The notes under the pieces were generated by a model that saw only the letters and a program-made list of their open reading frames with translations, was not told where the DNA came from and made no database searches. A stretch of DNA of 64,000 nt from Trametes villosa (lineage: Eukaryota; Basidiomycota; Agaricomycetes; Polyporales; Polyporaceae): NCBI GenBank assembly GCA_002964805.2, contig PUDQ02000003.1:4617149-4681148 (forward strand). The letters run 5' to 3'. Below are positions 43,116-54,248 of the stretch, piece after piece. Within the stretch, counting starts at the first letter, position 1, and each line of letters opens with the position of its first letter. Both the position numbers and the translations under genes were made by a program.

Positions 43116-43538
43116 TCATGCCGCTGCCGCGATGGCCTTGGGCTGCTCGTCGGAGATGGTGAGGTGCTCCAGCGCGTCCTCAAACTCATCATCGCCGCTA
43201 TCCTCGTCGCTCTCCTCATCCTCTTCGCTCGCAGACTCTCCTTCGTCCTCGTCGTCTGAAGGCTCATCTTCGAAATCGAGCTGCGGCACGCAGTTAGTAC
43301 ACCCGCTAAAGCCGCGATGCGGCTGTCTCTTATACGCGCGCAAACTGATGCTTACCGGATCGTATATCACGCGTATGATGAGACTACAACTCGGACACGT
43401 CGCGACGTCCTCGTAGTTCTTCAGCTGCTTCTTCGAGATCTCGAAGCGGTCGCCGCACGGGCACGGGTAGTGGTACACCCGCTTCTCTTCGTCCCACACC
43501 ATGTCCTCGATCTCCACTTCGTCGTAGTATGCGCCCAT
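43116..43538 (-). CDS. DPH3: Diphthamide biosynthesis protein 3 (CSL zinc finger)
   Basis: Small metal-binding electron carrier for the radical step of diphthamide synthesis on elongation factor 2; also linked to Elongator-dependent tRNA modification. Exons 43538-43356 and 43280-43116, 115 residues. The intron has a perfect TACTAAC branch site. The CSL-type domain fills the first exon: [41 protein letters not shown], with four Cys ligands in two CxC/CxxC pairs. The second exon encodes a strongly acidic tail and stop. The start [10 protein letters not shown] matches family N-termini; the in-frame upstream ATG at 43628 was not used. Reading through the intron would add 25 unrelated residues. 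Confidence 0.95.
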   Translation of the reverse strand: MGAYYDEVEIEDMVWDEEKRVYHYPCPCGDRFEISKKQLKNYEDVATCPSCSLIIRVIYDPVSISLRAYKRQPHRGFSGCTNCVPQLDFEDEPSDDEDEGESASEEDEESDEDSGDDEFEDALEHLTISDEQPKAIAAAA

Positions 43539-43798
43539 AGCGTGCAGGGTATCCGATAAATTACAGCAAAGCAGAGACAAGCACGAGAGGCCAAAGGGCA
43601 GAGAATGTGGAACGGAGTCAAGATGCACAAGTCCGAGAAACTTGATCCGTCCACTGAAATTTTGCTTACTTAAGCAAGTTTTGGCCCGTTTTGCCGTAAA
43701 CGCCCGTCCACGCTCATTCCGCGACTGCCATCCACCAAGTCCTGCGCTACCCCAGGTTCAGCGGGAGAAGGCAAAGCGAGGGGCTAAAAATCTGCTGG

Positions 43799-46748
43799 AT
43801 GCTTAGGTGCACTAGAAGAGCTCTCTCGCGGACATATATCCCAAAACGGAGCTTTGCATCGTTAAGTTCAGCGACAAATCCTCTGGCCTATGACGGTAAG
43901 AGCGATACTTTAAATCATACGCAGAGCTTGTTTGCACCTTGCTTACATGTGCACGCAGTGTGTGTAATAGGAGGAGGCCATGCGGGCTGTGAAGCAGCCG
44001 CGGGGGCTGCCAGAACCGGTGCTCGCACGCTACTCTTGACGCAGAACGTGAACACCATCGGCGAGCTGTCATGTAACCCATCCATGGGTGGTGTCGGGAA
44101 AGGCACCCTCATGCGCGAGGTGGACGCTCTAGATGGACTTTGCTCCAAAGTGACAGGTGAGAGCCGTAGCCTACACATACACCAGTCGTGGCGGCGCATT
44201 TCGTAAACTAACCGCGTGCTTCACAGACGCTGCGGGAATCCAATTCCAGATGCTGAACCGCTCCAAGGGCGCAGCTGTTTGGGTTAGCTGCCTCTATGAC
44301 ACTGCTTTAAGCTCGTTCAAGACTTACTGAATGCTTAGAGTCCCAGAGCACAGGTCGACAGGAAGCTCTACAAGAGGCACATGCAGGAGGCCCTCAACCG
44401 CTACCCTAACTTGGATATCAGGGCTGGCAGCGTTTTCGACCTTGTGCTTGGGCCTTCAACGATATCGCAAGATTTCCCTCGCTCAGAGGTGAAAGGCGTC
44501 AAGCTCGGTGCGTTCTTCGCCGGTGCGAGTACTGGGATGGTCTACTAATGCTAATGCTGCGCAGACTCGGGCGAGGTTATTGCGTGCTCGCAGGTCGTCA
44601 TCTGCACTGGAACCTTCCTCTCAGGCGAGATACACATAGGTCAGGAGATCTGCGTGCTTGACTGCGCGGTGACTGATAAGGCCTGCTAGGGTTGAAACGT
44701 TTCCCGGCCGGACGGATGAACGAGGCGCCCTCTGTAGGACTGTCCGCCTCGCTTCACACAGCAGGTTTCCGCCTTGGCCGCTTGCAGACGGGCACCCCTG
44801 CTCGGTTGGCAAAGGGCAGCATAGACTTTTCGAAGCTCGTAGTACAAGAAGGCGACGCCGAACCGGCTCCGTTCAGCTTCATGAACGACGAGGTTGCTAA
44901 CGCAGTAGGTCGACTTCCATGAGAGTGTTACCAAGTCCTCACACATGGCGACACAGAAGAACCAGATTCAGTGCTACCAAACGCAGACCACTGAGGCCAC
45001 ACACGATATTGTTAGGGCGAACATCCATAACTGCGTACATATACAGGAGACCAAGAAAGGTTCGCCCGCGATGCCATACTGACGCCGCTCCTTCTAAGAC
45101 TTTGACATGTTTGCAGGTCCACGATACTGTCCCTCGTTGGAGGCGAAGGTGATGCGTTTCCCACAAAAGTCTTCCCACGTCGTGTGGTTGGAGCCTGAAG
45201 GCTACGACTCAGGTACGCCTCCCGCCCGAGCCCGAGAGGCGGACCAGCTCAACGATGTCCCCGCTAGATCTCATATATCCCAATGGGCTATCGTGCAGCC
45301 TTCCGGAGGAAGTACAGGAGGAGATGTACCGCTCTGTCCCCGGGCTGGAGAACGTCAAGCTCGTACGCCCTGCGTACGGTGTCGAATACGATCACATCGA
45401 TGCTCGCGAGTTGGGCCGTGAGTGGCATTGACCTTCAATCATCCTGTTTAATGACTCGGCCCCGCACATTTAGCGACTTTGGAGACGAAGCGCATCAAGG
45501 TATGCCACATGGACGCCTACGCCGACCAGCTTATACTGAAGTTTTCGCAGGGCCTCTTCCTCGCTGGTCAGATCAACGGTCCGTTGACTCACTCGACGGA
45601 TATTACAGCGTACTTACCGTATACAGGGACGACCGGCTACGAGGAGGCTGCCGGGCAGGGAGTTGTTGCCGGGATTAACGCAGGCCTCTCCGCATTGCAC
45701 CGGCCACCGCTCGTCATCTCACGCGCCGAGGGCTTCATCGGAGTGATGATTGACGACCTCATCGTCAAGGGTGCGGAAGAGCCTTGTGAGTACATGGTCG
45801 CCGCAGACCACTGGAGCTGCCAATGCTAACGTTTTGCAGACCGCATGTTCACTTCACGTTCGGAGTACCGGATGACGCTGAGGAGCGACAACGCAGATTT
45901 GCGGCTGACGGAGAAAGGTGAGGATGTCTGTTCACGCTCGAAGGCGTCGCCGATCACTGACGTACTGCGTAGGCAGGACGGCCGGTGCTGTAGGCGACGC
46001 CCGGTGGACCCGCTTCCAAGCTACGCAAGCAGAAATTGTGCGAGTGACGGAGCTCCTTCAGTCTTTCGTGCTAAGTCCACAGGTCAGTCTCCCCGAAGTT
46101 GGTGGTGTAGTCGCTTTACTGACGGACATGCTGCAGGGTTGGCAGAACCACGGGTTCGACAGGAAGCGAGACGGCGCTATGAAGAGGTACGTGAATGTCC
46201 CTCGACAAAGTTTCTCGGCTACTTACTATGTTCACTCATCAGTGCATTCGAGCTGCTCCGCCACCGGAATGTGCCGATCGAGGCCCTCAGCCCAGTGCTA
46301 CCCGAGCTCAGCTCCGTTCACCCGCACATCCTCACGCGAGTGGAGACAGATGGTCAGACCGCTCATACCTGGCTCTCGATTGAGCTCCATCTGACGAAAT
46401 GATTTGCAGCTGTATACAGCTCACACCTTCGCCGGCAAGAGGCGGATCTGCGCGTCTTCATGGAAGACGAATCGCTTGCTCTCGATCCGCACCTCGACTA
46501 CACCATGGTTGAGGGCCTCAGCTCCGAGGTTCGTGAACGCTTAGTGAGAGTACGCCCGACTAGCATCGTGAGTAGCTCAACATGCGTTCGGTGACATTGC
46601 ATTGAGATGCTCATTCTGTGGACTACAGGGAGCGGCGAAGCGCATGGAGGGGATGACACCGTCGTCGATGATATACCTGCTCAAGCATGCGCGGCGACAT
46701 AATGCGATGAGCCGCGAGCTTGCAACAGTTCTAGCTGTAGAAGCCTGA
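43799..46748 (+). CDS. MTO1: Mitochondrial tRNA uridine modification enzyme (MTO1/GidA)
   Basis: FAD-dependent enzyme that, with the GTPase MSS1, makes the 5-carboxymethylaminomethyl group at wobble U34 of mitochondrial tRNAs. Many short introns give over ten exons; borders were checked by phase and family motifs. Exon 1 (43799-43895) has a basic presequence ([20 protein letters not shown]) suited to mitochondrial import. Exon 2 gives the FAD-binding [14 protein letters not shown] and the signature [12 protein letters not shown]. Later blocks are [87 protein letters not shown] and the end [12 protein letters not shown]. No frame damage was found. Confidence 0.93.
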
Positions 46749-46879
46749 GCGTATGGCAGCCAACTTTATCTATGGTATTGTAATCCACGGTATAATACAG
46801 TAATGACAGGCCAAGAAGGACAGCGCTCAACCACTCTTGGAACAGGTACTAATATGCATGATGATCGTACGGAGGCCAT

Positions 46880-48628
46880 CTACCACCCCTTCCCAGTGAA
46901 CTCGTACGTGCCAACAACAGGACGGAAGATGTCCACGAAGCGCGCGTCGGGCTCGCTCCAGTCAACCTCCGGCGAACGGCTGGCGGTGATCTCCAACAAC
47001 TCCAGGCGTGGCGCCCCAAGCCGCTCCCGCTCACGAAGACAGTCCGAGATCGCGTTCATGAACGCGCCATCCTCCCAGCGCACCTTGAGCAAGCGGAGGG
47101 TTTTGAGGGATGGGCAGCGGACGCGGTCTCCTTTGCGTGGTTTCTCGCTCCCCTCCTCCAGCTCCTCGCAAGTGCGGAGGGCGTCGCAGAGGTGCGTCGG
47201 AAACAGGTCCGGTCCAAAGGCACTGCTCGCGATGGTGAGTTCGTGGAGGTGCTCGAACGCGTCTAGTGCGGCGGCCAGTACGCCCAGAGAGACCTTCACG
47301 AGCTCGCACTGGAGGGTCAGCGCGGTCAACGGTGCGGCGCGGAGGAGTTCCGTGAAGTGTTTCAGACCGTCGTCCAAGGACTGCACCCAAAGCACGCGCG
47401 GCGTGCGCGCGCGGAGCTGGAATGTGACTGAGAGTGGGCCAGGCGCTTGGCATACGATCCAGTACATGCTATCGAGCATGACGAGCGTCGCGCTTTGTGC
47501 TGACCGCAGGAGATGCAGGTGGCTAAGGTCCGGCGATGGGAGCAGGGATGCGTGCGTGCCCCCCGGCACGACCTGGAGGGCGCTGTCGATCTGGCCTGTC
47601 AGCGTGGCGTCGCCCTGCGAGGGAAGCCGGACGTGAGTCAGGAACCGGGATATCCACGCGGGGGTGTCAGAGACGTCCAACTTGCGAAGCCGCGGGAGGG
47701 TCACAAGTGCGCTCCCTGCATCGGCGGGGTTTGAGGGGACCGAGCACGCCGCCGACAGAAAGTCATGCAGCGTCAGCTCTTCCAGATTGACCCCGCACCG
47801 CACAACGTCCAGGATATCCCTGAGGCGCATGATTGTCGGGCTGATACGACAGTCGCGAAGGTGCAGTGAACGCAAACGGGAGAGGAACGTGCCTGTCCAC
47901 GGCAGGCTGGCGCCGACGAGACTAAGCTTTGCAAGGGCCGGGAAGTTCTCTGGCTGGAAGACGAACATGTTCTCTCCGTCTAGCCTAGAACTAGAGCCTT
48001 CCGCATCCTCGCCCATGGAGAACTCCGTCAAACATGGAAGAGGCGCGGAGATGAGGGGAGCAAATTCTTCGACGTCGGAGAAGGTTTGGCACGTGAAGTC
48101 CAGCCGCTCGATGCGCTCGCGGCGAGGCAGAAGGTCGGGAAGGGCGGTGATAAGGCCGGTAGCCCTGACGAACCTGAGACGGAGGTTCGCCTCTCCTGAC
48201 CGGGATAACGCGAGCTGCAGCCACTGTGTCCGTTCGCGCGTGAAGATGGTCCGCCAGAAGCAAGGGTTCGCCGTGATGACCGCGCGCCAGTGGCGGCAGA
48301 CGTTCATGCACTGGAACCATTGGGTTGTGTCCGGTGTAGAGGTGGAGGAGAAGACCTCGTACGGAAGGCACATGAAGATATCCACCAGGAGTTCAGTGGG
48401 GAGTGTGTTGATCGGCTGGCGGGTGTTCCAACGGGCGCGACAAACTAGAAGCTCAGCGTCGAACGTCGATTGCTGCGAGGACGCGACCAAAGATCCAACG
48501 GAGAGAACCCGCGAGTCGGGAATCGCGCAGCCGATGGAAGGGGTTTGGTTGCCGTATAATGGTCCGTGAAGCATCATGTCCGACTGCGGTTGTTGGCTCA
48601 CGAGTGACCCGGACATATTTCTGTTCAC
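46880..48628 (-). CDS. F-box/LRR-like protein
   Basis: Intronless, 582 codons, starting MNRNMSGSLVSQQ. F-box near residues 73-130: INTLPTELLVDIFMCLP, CMNVCRHWRAVITANPCFWRTI. Repeats include LAKLSLVGASL, LRSLHLRDCRI, LEELTLHDFLSA, LRKLDVSDTPAWI and LKTLRLLKVRWEDGAFM. It ends GTYEFTGKGW, like its neighbour at 49149-50912 (NYEFVDEGW), so the two are a tandem pair. Probable SCF target receptor. The second candidate Met at residue 5 is equally possible as a start. Confidence 0.86.
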   Translation of the reverse strand: MNRNMSGSLVSQQPQSDMMLHGPLYGNQTPSIGCAIPDSRVLSVGSLVASSQQSTFDAELLVCRARWNTRQPINTLPTELLVDIFMCLPYEVFSSTSTPDTTQWFQCMNVCRHWRAVITANPCFWRTIFTRERTQWLQLALSRSGEANLRLRFVRATGLITALPDLLPRRERIERLDFTCQTFSDVEEFAPLISAPLPCLTEFSMGEDAEGSSSRLDGENMFVFQPENFPALAKLSLVGASLPWTGTFLSRLRSLHLRDCRISPTIMRLRDILDVVRCGVNLEELTLHDFLSAACSVPSNPADAGSALVTLPRLRKLDVSDTPAWISRFLTHVRLPSQGDATLTGQIDSALQVVPGGTHASLLPSPDLSHLHLLRSAQSATLVMLDSMYWIVCQAPGPLSVTFQLRARTPRVLWVQSLDDGLKHFTELLRAAPLTALTLQCELVKVSLGVLAAALDAFEHLHELTIASSAFGPDLFPTHLCDALRTCEELEEGSEKPRKGDRVRCPSLKTLRLLKVRWEDGAFMNAISDCLRERERLGAPRLELLEITASRSPEVDWSEPDARFVDIFRPVVGTYEFTGKGW

Positions 48629-49148
48629 ATTATTAACCCGTCAAGCCGAAGCTCACAAGTATGCGCGCTCACTGGGTAGACGAGGTAGCCGGGGGTATAC
48701 GATACAGTGGGCGTTGGGTAAAACCTGCTTTGATCCGTTTTCTCGCCACGCCGAAGGTTTAAAGGGATGGCGTGAGTACACGTAGCATTAGCACCACCCC
48801 ACGCCACGGCTTAGAAAGGGACGCTGTATTCCCGCAGCTCACATTTTGACAGCAGGCGCTCCGTGTGAAGGATCGCCTGCGGCGTGCAGTGTGGACGAAC
48901 GTGTGCTTCCTTCGCCTGGTGACTCGCAGACAGCGTCAATCGTAGGCGGAGCTTGATGATCATGCGCATTGGAAGGTGGAAAAATTATCCATAAGCAGGA
49001 ACCTAGTATACAAGAAGGTCGGGCGTCCGCTTGGCAGCGGGATTCGCTTCCAGGGAGAGCGGAGCGGGTAAGCGAAAACGCATACTTGGTAGCGCACAGA
49101 AAGGGACATACCAGGGTCGGGCGGAAGTAATGCGCAGCGCGGAGGAGC

Positions 49149-50912
49149 TCATGCCCCCCATCCCTCGTCGACAAATTCGTAGTTCTCGACCAGAGGCATG
49201 AAGACGCCTCCGTAGTGGGCGTCAAACGCTCGCCAGTTGTGGGTTCCCGTGCGTCGCATAGTTATCGCCACAAGCTCTAGCTTAGGCGCACCTCCATCCA
49301 TCCGGTTGGAGAGGCATTCGAGGAGCTCCGGAAGGAAGTAACTGTCGGTTTCGTGCTCCTGCTGTACGCGCAAGATCCTGAGGTCTGGAAGCAAGACGTC
49401 GACCTCTCCAGGAATGGGGTTCAGATTGCGATGCCCGAGCGAATGGCAGAGGGAAAAGGGTATGTCGTCCGCCCCTCCGACCGCGCGGCTCCGCAGTCGA
49501 AGCTCCTGGACTTGCGGAAAGGCTGCCAGTGCAACGTCGAAGACGTCGAGATCGATGATGTCTTGCTCGAAGTCCAACTCGAAGAAAAACTCGAGGTCCG
49601 TGAGGGGTGCGTCGCGGAGGATGTCGGCGAAGTGCGCTACAGCTGCGCCCGCGGTCTGCTGCCACCACAGCTGAATCGAACGAACGGTGAGATGGAGTGT
49701 GACCGTCGGGCCCGGTCCTTTGCAGGCAATTGAATACGAGGAGCCGTTCATCGACATGGTGGCGCTAGTGGTAGAGCTGAGGAAGGAGAAGGTGCGAATG
49801 TCCGGAGGGAGCATCGACGTGTAGTGGAGCGCGGGATTCTCCTCGAGGGCGGGTCCGTCGATCAGGCCCGTGAAGGTGACATCGCCTTGGCGAGGAAACT
49901 CGATGTAGCTCAAATACAGCGAGATCCAAGCGACACGGTCGATGAAGATGGCTTTCCGAAGGTGGGGGAGAGCGACGGTGCCCAGCCGCTCCGACGACTC
50001 AGGAGGACCTGTGCACGTCCACGGCAGCAGGTCTTGCAAGGTGAGCTCTTCTAGGCGCTGGCCGGCGCGCAAGACCTCTAGAAAAGAGCTGACAGACATC
50101 GCCGTGGAATAGACCATGCACCCGCGAACATGCAGGACACGCAGATTCGATATGAAGGACGTCGCCCAGGGGATCGATATCTGAGCGCCTTCGAGCGAGA
50201 GGTTAACAACGGCGGAGAAGTGGTCTGGGTCGTACTGGAGCACTTCGCGATGTCCCGGCGTGTCGTGACCGGGATATTCTATGTTGAACACGTTCCCGAG
50301 CGTATCGATGGCGGCGCTAAACTCGGTGAGGGAGGGAAGTGGCATGCAGAGGAGCGGTTCCAAGGACTTCAACGACGGGGCGCCGTAGCAGTTGAACCGC
50401 AAAAGTTCGATGCGGTTGCGCATATCCACCAACCGCGGAAGAGATGAAAGGAATGCGCCCGATATAGAGAAGTCGAGGGACAGGTTGGAGTCTCCAGAGC
50501 GAGCGAGCGCGATGTTCAGCCACCGGGTGTTCTTGCCTACGTTGATCGAGCGCCAGAAGCAGGGGTTCGCTTTGACGACTGCCCGCCAGCGCCGGCAAAC
50601 CAGCATAAGCATGAACCAAAGCGCCGAATTGCTCACGGAGGTCCGCGCGACGTAGGCATAGGACGGCAGGCGCATCAGGAGATCGACAAGGAGCTCGGTA
50701 GGGAGTCTGTGGACGGGGAGACGCGCGTTCCATAGCGCTCTGGCTGCGAGGAGGGTAGAGTCGGACGACGGCTTCTGTGAGGAGGAAGCGTGTGGACCGA
50801 TGGCCATGACATGCGCGTCGAGGGTAGTCGCGTCGATGCTCGGCAGAGGGACGCCAAACAACGGCCCATCGAGGGTCACCGTGTCGTTGTCGGGTTCAAC
50901 TTGATCGGCCAT
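49149..50912 (-). CDS. F-box/LRR-like protein, tandem paralogue of 46880-48628
   Basis: Intronless, 587 codons, starting MADQVEPDNDTVTLDGPLFG (compare LHGPLYG in the paralogue). F-box: VHRLPTELLVDLLMRLP, LVCRRWRAVVKANPCFWRSI. Repeats: VNLSLEGAQISI, LRVLHVRGCMVYS, LEELTLQDLL, VQELRLRSRAVG. The leader, F-box and final motif are conserved while the LRR-like middle is much more diverged, as expected if the repeats determine the target. Confidence 0.86.
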   Translation of the reverse strand: MADQVEPDNDTVTLDGPLFGVPLPSIDATTLDAHVMAIGPHASSSQKPSSDSTLLAARALWNARLPVHRLPTELLVDLLMRLPSYAYVARTSVSNSALWFMLMLVCRRWRAVVKANPCFWRSINVGKNTRWLNIALARSGDSNLSLDFSISGAFLSSLPRLVDMRNRIELLRFNCYGAPSLKSLEPLLCMPLPSLTEFSAAIDTLGNVFNIEYPGHDTPGHREVLQYDPDHFSAVVNLSLEGAQISIPWATSFISNLRVLHVRGCMVYSTAMSVSSFLEVLRAGQRLEELTLQDLLPWTCTGPPESSERLGTVALPHLRKAIFIDRVAWISLYLSYIEFPRQGDVTFTGLIDGPALEENPALHYTSMLPPDIRTFSFLSSTTSATMSMNGSSYSIACKGPGPTVTLHLTVRSIQLWWQQTAGAAVAHFADILRDAPLTDLEFFFELDFEQDIIDLDVFDVALAAFPQVQELRLRSRAVGGADDIPFSLCHSLGHRNLNPIPGEVDVLLPDLRILRVQQEHETDSYFLPELLECLSNRMDGGAPKLELVAITMRRTGTHNWRAFDAHYGGVFMPLVENYEFVDEGWGA

Positions 50913-51748
50913 CTCGACGTCTGCTATCTCGACGTTTGCTAACTGGGCTCTAAGTTCCCGATGAGTCCCCTCATTATCTCGTGCCGGAAGGGAAGATGGC
51001 TCACTAAAGGGCGTTGTCGGTGGCGGGCTCGGATGGTGGTAGCGGCTTGAGTTGCAGTCCCTGCTTCCGACATCCGGCTACATCAGTGCCCCCGCTTGTG
51101 CGAGTCACAAGCAGACAGCATACGTAGGGTGCCCTCCGGTCTCCGCTGATTTACGTTAACTGCCAATCCGATGGCGTCTACTCATGAGAAAGCTTACACG
51201 ACTCACCTCATGACTGCCAGTGGCCCGACATTGTCCAATGTTCGCTGCACGATTGACGAGCTCAGCCTTCGAAGACTTTTACGGCCGCGTTCCATCATAT
51301 ACGTGGTGGGTGGTACGATGAATGGCATTCACGACACTGAACTCCACAATAAAATTGTTCTCAGGACTTGCGCACCTCGCTGGCAACCATGTGAAGTCGA
51401 GGCATACCAGTAGTGGACTGACACTCCGACCTGTTGGGCGGTCTTCTGCAACTATCTCGGCTGCTTCCGTCCATAGCATCGCGGTACATCGAGGAGTGAA
51501 GGCAAGGAGTGCAAATGTTTTGATGGTATGCCTGCAGGCACGTAGCGCAACTTGAAGCGCCGATAAGCGCAATCGAAAGCTGCAACTTGCCTGCCACCAC
51601 TGTTTCTGCAGCTACCAGTAACCACGCTTCCACGCATTTGGAAGAGTATACGAAGTATCCGATATCAGCGCATTGTGTCAGAAGGTTCGTACATTGTTGG
51701 CGTCCGGCGACATGGAATATCACTGATTTATCCCGGATTTTACTACAG
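50913..51748. other. Divergent promoter region of two F-box genes
   Basis: Lies between the start codons of the minus-strand gene at 49149-50912 and the plus-strand gene at 51749-53476. ORFs here are short and show no domain. An in-frame ATG at 51587 upstream of the chosen start adds 54 unrelated residues and was not used. Confidence 0.4.
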
Positions 51749-53476
51749 ATGTCTACCGACCACGGCTTCGTTGACGAACCTGAGCTGCAGACGACGCAGG
51801 ATGCCTTACTACGCCGCAGGGATGTCATATACGCAGCGCAAGCTCAGCTAGAGCGAGACGTGATAGAAGTGAACAGACTTATCAACGCTGCCGCCCCGGT
51901 CCATCGTCTCCCTCTCGAGCTCATCATCGACATCTTCCTTCGCATCTACCACTCTCTATTCGCCACGCCGGATGCACCGGGCATGGTCTCCGCATGGCTT
52001 CAGATCGCGTCCGCTTGCCGTTACTGGAGGGAGATCATCTTGTCCACCCCCGCTTTCTGGCGCTACATCAAGGTCGGAGCTGCCCCCGAATGGCTCATGG
52101 TCTCCCTGGACTATGCGCGCGATGGACCCACGGAGATTCGCTTCCGCGACTGCTCTGGCTTCCCTTGGCACCAACTGTTGATGATCATGCAGTTTTCCAC
52201 GCCTCCGGTCCGTCTCATCTCATTCGTCGACCTGAACGGAAAAGAGGCAGAGTCCTCGTTGGGTCTGCTCTTCATCCTGCCATTTCCCTCGCTTTCGACT
52301 CTACACATTGCCTGCGACGCCTCAACGTCCCAAACGTCGATATCTCTCCCCTACCGCCGAGACCTGCCCAACCTCACGTCCCTGGCTTTGCACCATCTCG
52401 GCCTGACACGGTGCGACGTTGCACTGTTCACCAACCTCCTCCACCTCGAGCTCGATGACTGCACCTGGACGTCCAACCCAGCCCGGTTCCAGTCCGTCCT
52501 CGCGCAAAGCCCTCGCTTGGAGACGCTGATTCTGCGCTGTTGTCTCTCCAAGGCGTTCGGGCGCGCCTCAGAGCCGAACGCAGATACGACCCCAATCGTC
52601 CTCGCCCGTCTTCGAACTTTGCGGTTGGAGCGCAATCCGATAGCAGCGACCGCCCGCGCTCTAGAGCGCCTCTCCCTGCCCAACGCGACCTCAGTCTCGA
52701 TAATCGCCGACCTGGGCGGGCTGTACGAGGACGAGATCGACGAGACTATACCGAACATGCTGCCCATGGACCTGGGGGCTTTGCTCCCGGCGCTCGCAAC
52801 GGTTCACTCCGTCGACTTGGAAGTCGCAGAGGAGTACTGTCTCCGCCTGCGGAACAGAAACGGGGTGTGCATCACCCTCGGACTGTACTCGTCGGCAGCA
52901 GACCCCTGGGAGGACAGCGACTCGACCGCCCTTGGGATCTCCGACCTCCTGGCTGTCTGCCATGGCCTTCCCGTACGCTCTCTCCACCTGCGCGGGAACT
53001 GGGATGCCGTATGGGAGGACGAATGGCGGCGAGTCTTCACGGCCTTCCCTCTGCTGGAGGACATCACGCTGACAGGGCACGGGGAGGCGACCTACTTCTT
53101 CGACGGACTGGAGGCGGCCTGTGTGGCCCAGCCCGAGGGCGAGTGCTGCCCGGCCTTGCGCACAATCTCGCTGGACGGACTACACGGGTCCCCGTCTTGG
53201 ATAAACTTCGAGCGCGTCATCGACGCGTTGCGCAAACGCACGGACCGCGGGCACTCGCAACTAGAGGCGCTCCATCTGCATCTGGAATATCTGACTGGCA
53301 AGGTGGCGCAGTACGACGCGCACTATGCGGAGTATTTTGACCGGCTGGCGATGCTGGCCCGCGACGTCTCGTTCACATATTGTCTTCGCAGTGAGTGCAT
53401 TGCGATACTCTCGCGTGGGTGTTGCGTCCTGACCTCTGTCTCCATGGAAAGCACCTCTCTACGGCGGGAATTCTGA
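51749..53476 (+). CDS. F-box/LRR-like protein
   Basis: About 575 residues from MSTDHGFVDEPELQ. This start gives the same lead-in (RRDVIYAAQAQLERDVIEVN) as the relative at 30597-32375. F-box: VHRLPLELIIDIFLRIY, ASACRYWREIILSTP, AFWRYIKV. Repeats: LTSLALHHLGL, LLHLELDDCTW, LETLILRCC, LRTLRLERNPI, LEDITLTGHGEATYF. It is the only full-length F-box gene in the window on the plus strand. The last 30 residues or so after a possible donor (CTTCGCAGTGAG region, about 53385) look less conserved, so a terminal intron is possible. Confidence 0.85.
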   Translation: MSTDHGFVDEPELQTTQDALLRRRDVIYAAQAQLERDVIEVNRLINAAAPVHRLPLELIIDIFLRIYHSLFATPDAPGMVSAWLQIASACRYWREIILSTPAFWRYIKVGAAPEWLMVSLDYARDGPTEIRFRDCSGFPWHQLLMIMQFSTPPVRLISFVDLNGKEAESSLGLLFILPFPSLSTLHIACDASTSQTSISLPYRRDLPNLTSLALHHLGLTRCDVALFTNLLHLELDDCTWTSNPARFQSVLAQSPRLETLILRCCLSKAFGRASEPNADTTPIVLARLRTLRLERNPIAATARALERLSLPNATSVSIIADLGGLYEDEIDETIPNMLPMDLGALLPALATVHSVDLEVAEEYCLRLRNRNGVCITLGLYSSAADPWEDSDSTALGISDLLAVCHGLPVRSLHLRGNWDAVWEDEWRRVFTAFPLLEDITLTGHGEATYFFDGLEAACVAQPEGECCPALRTISLDGLHGSPSWINFERVIDALRKRTDRGHSQLEALHLHLEYLTGKVAQYDAHYAEYFDRLAMLARDVSFTYCLRSECIAILSRGCCVLTSVSMESTSLRREF

Positions 53477-53762
53477 CTGAAACTCTCATCGCGGATGTAG
53501 ACGCTTATAATGTACCCCATGCTCTCCATGCTCGCCCTGTTTGATAACTCTTTATAAATGGATGGTTAGACTTGTTGGTGGCTCAGTCTGAAGCGTGGCG
53601 TACAATGGTACCATTGTCTCGACATGAGCCACCGCCGGGTGAACAAGGTGGACTGTGGCTACCTCCCCTGCTCGCGTTTGCGCACTCGCGGCCCCGACCT
53701 TCTCCTCGTTCTCCGTTTTCCGCTCTCCGCCACCCGCTCCCTGCTGCTGCCTGTAGTTCGCC

Positions 53763-54248
53763 ATGGCGCGGTCGGTCTTCAAGCGCGTCCGAGGCAAGGT
53801 TCCGAACACCAAGTTCGCCAAACCCAAACACATCCCGCTCGTCGCCGTTGACACGAAGTCTTATTTTGTGGGAGGACGCCTCAAACCCGTCGAGAAGACC
53901 TACATGTTTGCGGACGGCACCTCTAAGCGCGTTCGATTCGACCGTGAAACTGCCACGGGGACATCAACCTCGAAGACACCTAATGTCAGAACAAACGATG
54001 GTCATGGGCTATCTGTACCCCCCGCAGCAAAGCCGAACGACGCACGAGAGGACGTTGGTCCGCAAGTGGTTAAGGCTTCGAAGGCGAGGAAGCTAGAAGT
54101 GCGTACCTCGAGGAGCCTCACCGCAGCCTCTCGCTGACGATACCACCAGACCACGAAGATATCCGCCATTCCAGCGAAGTTGAAAAGGGATGTCCGCGCA
54201 TCTGGTTCGGAGATGTGCAACAACCCCGCGGAAGAGGCTCGCGTTTGA
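53763..54248 (+). CDS. Small basic protein, unrecognised
   Basis: Two exons: 53763-54098 and 54150-54248, 144 residues. The intron (51 nt) has donor GTGCGT, a CTGAC branch-like site and acceptor CCACCAG. The product starts MARSVFKRVRGKVPN and contains KPKHIPLVAVDTKSY, KTYMFADGTSKRVRF and KKxK-like basic clusters (KASKARKLE). No TM segment or signal peptide. The basic N-terminus could be a nuclear or mitochondrial signal. I do not recognise the family. Without the intron the frame ends 13 residues later, so the spliced form is an inference. Confidence 0.55.

Noticed and set aside
42443..43267. 274-codon minus ORF next to DPH3
   Set aside because: Its 5' part is a shadow of the acidic DPH3 exon; the remainder has no domain.
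43281..43355. Reading DPH3 as a single unspliced ORF
   Set aside because: The 75 nt have a GTAAGC donor, TACTAAC branch site and CCGCAG acceptor, and the encoded insert interrupts the family's normal layout.
53572..54096. 174-codon plus ORF overlapping the small basic protein gene
   Set aside because: Different frame, Arg/Ser/Pro-rich, weaker coding character than the two-exon model starting at 53763.
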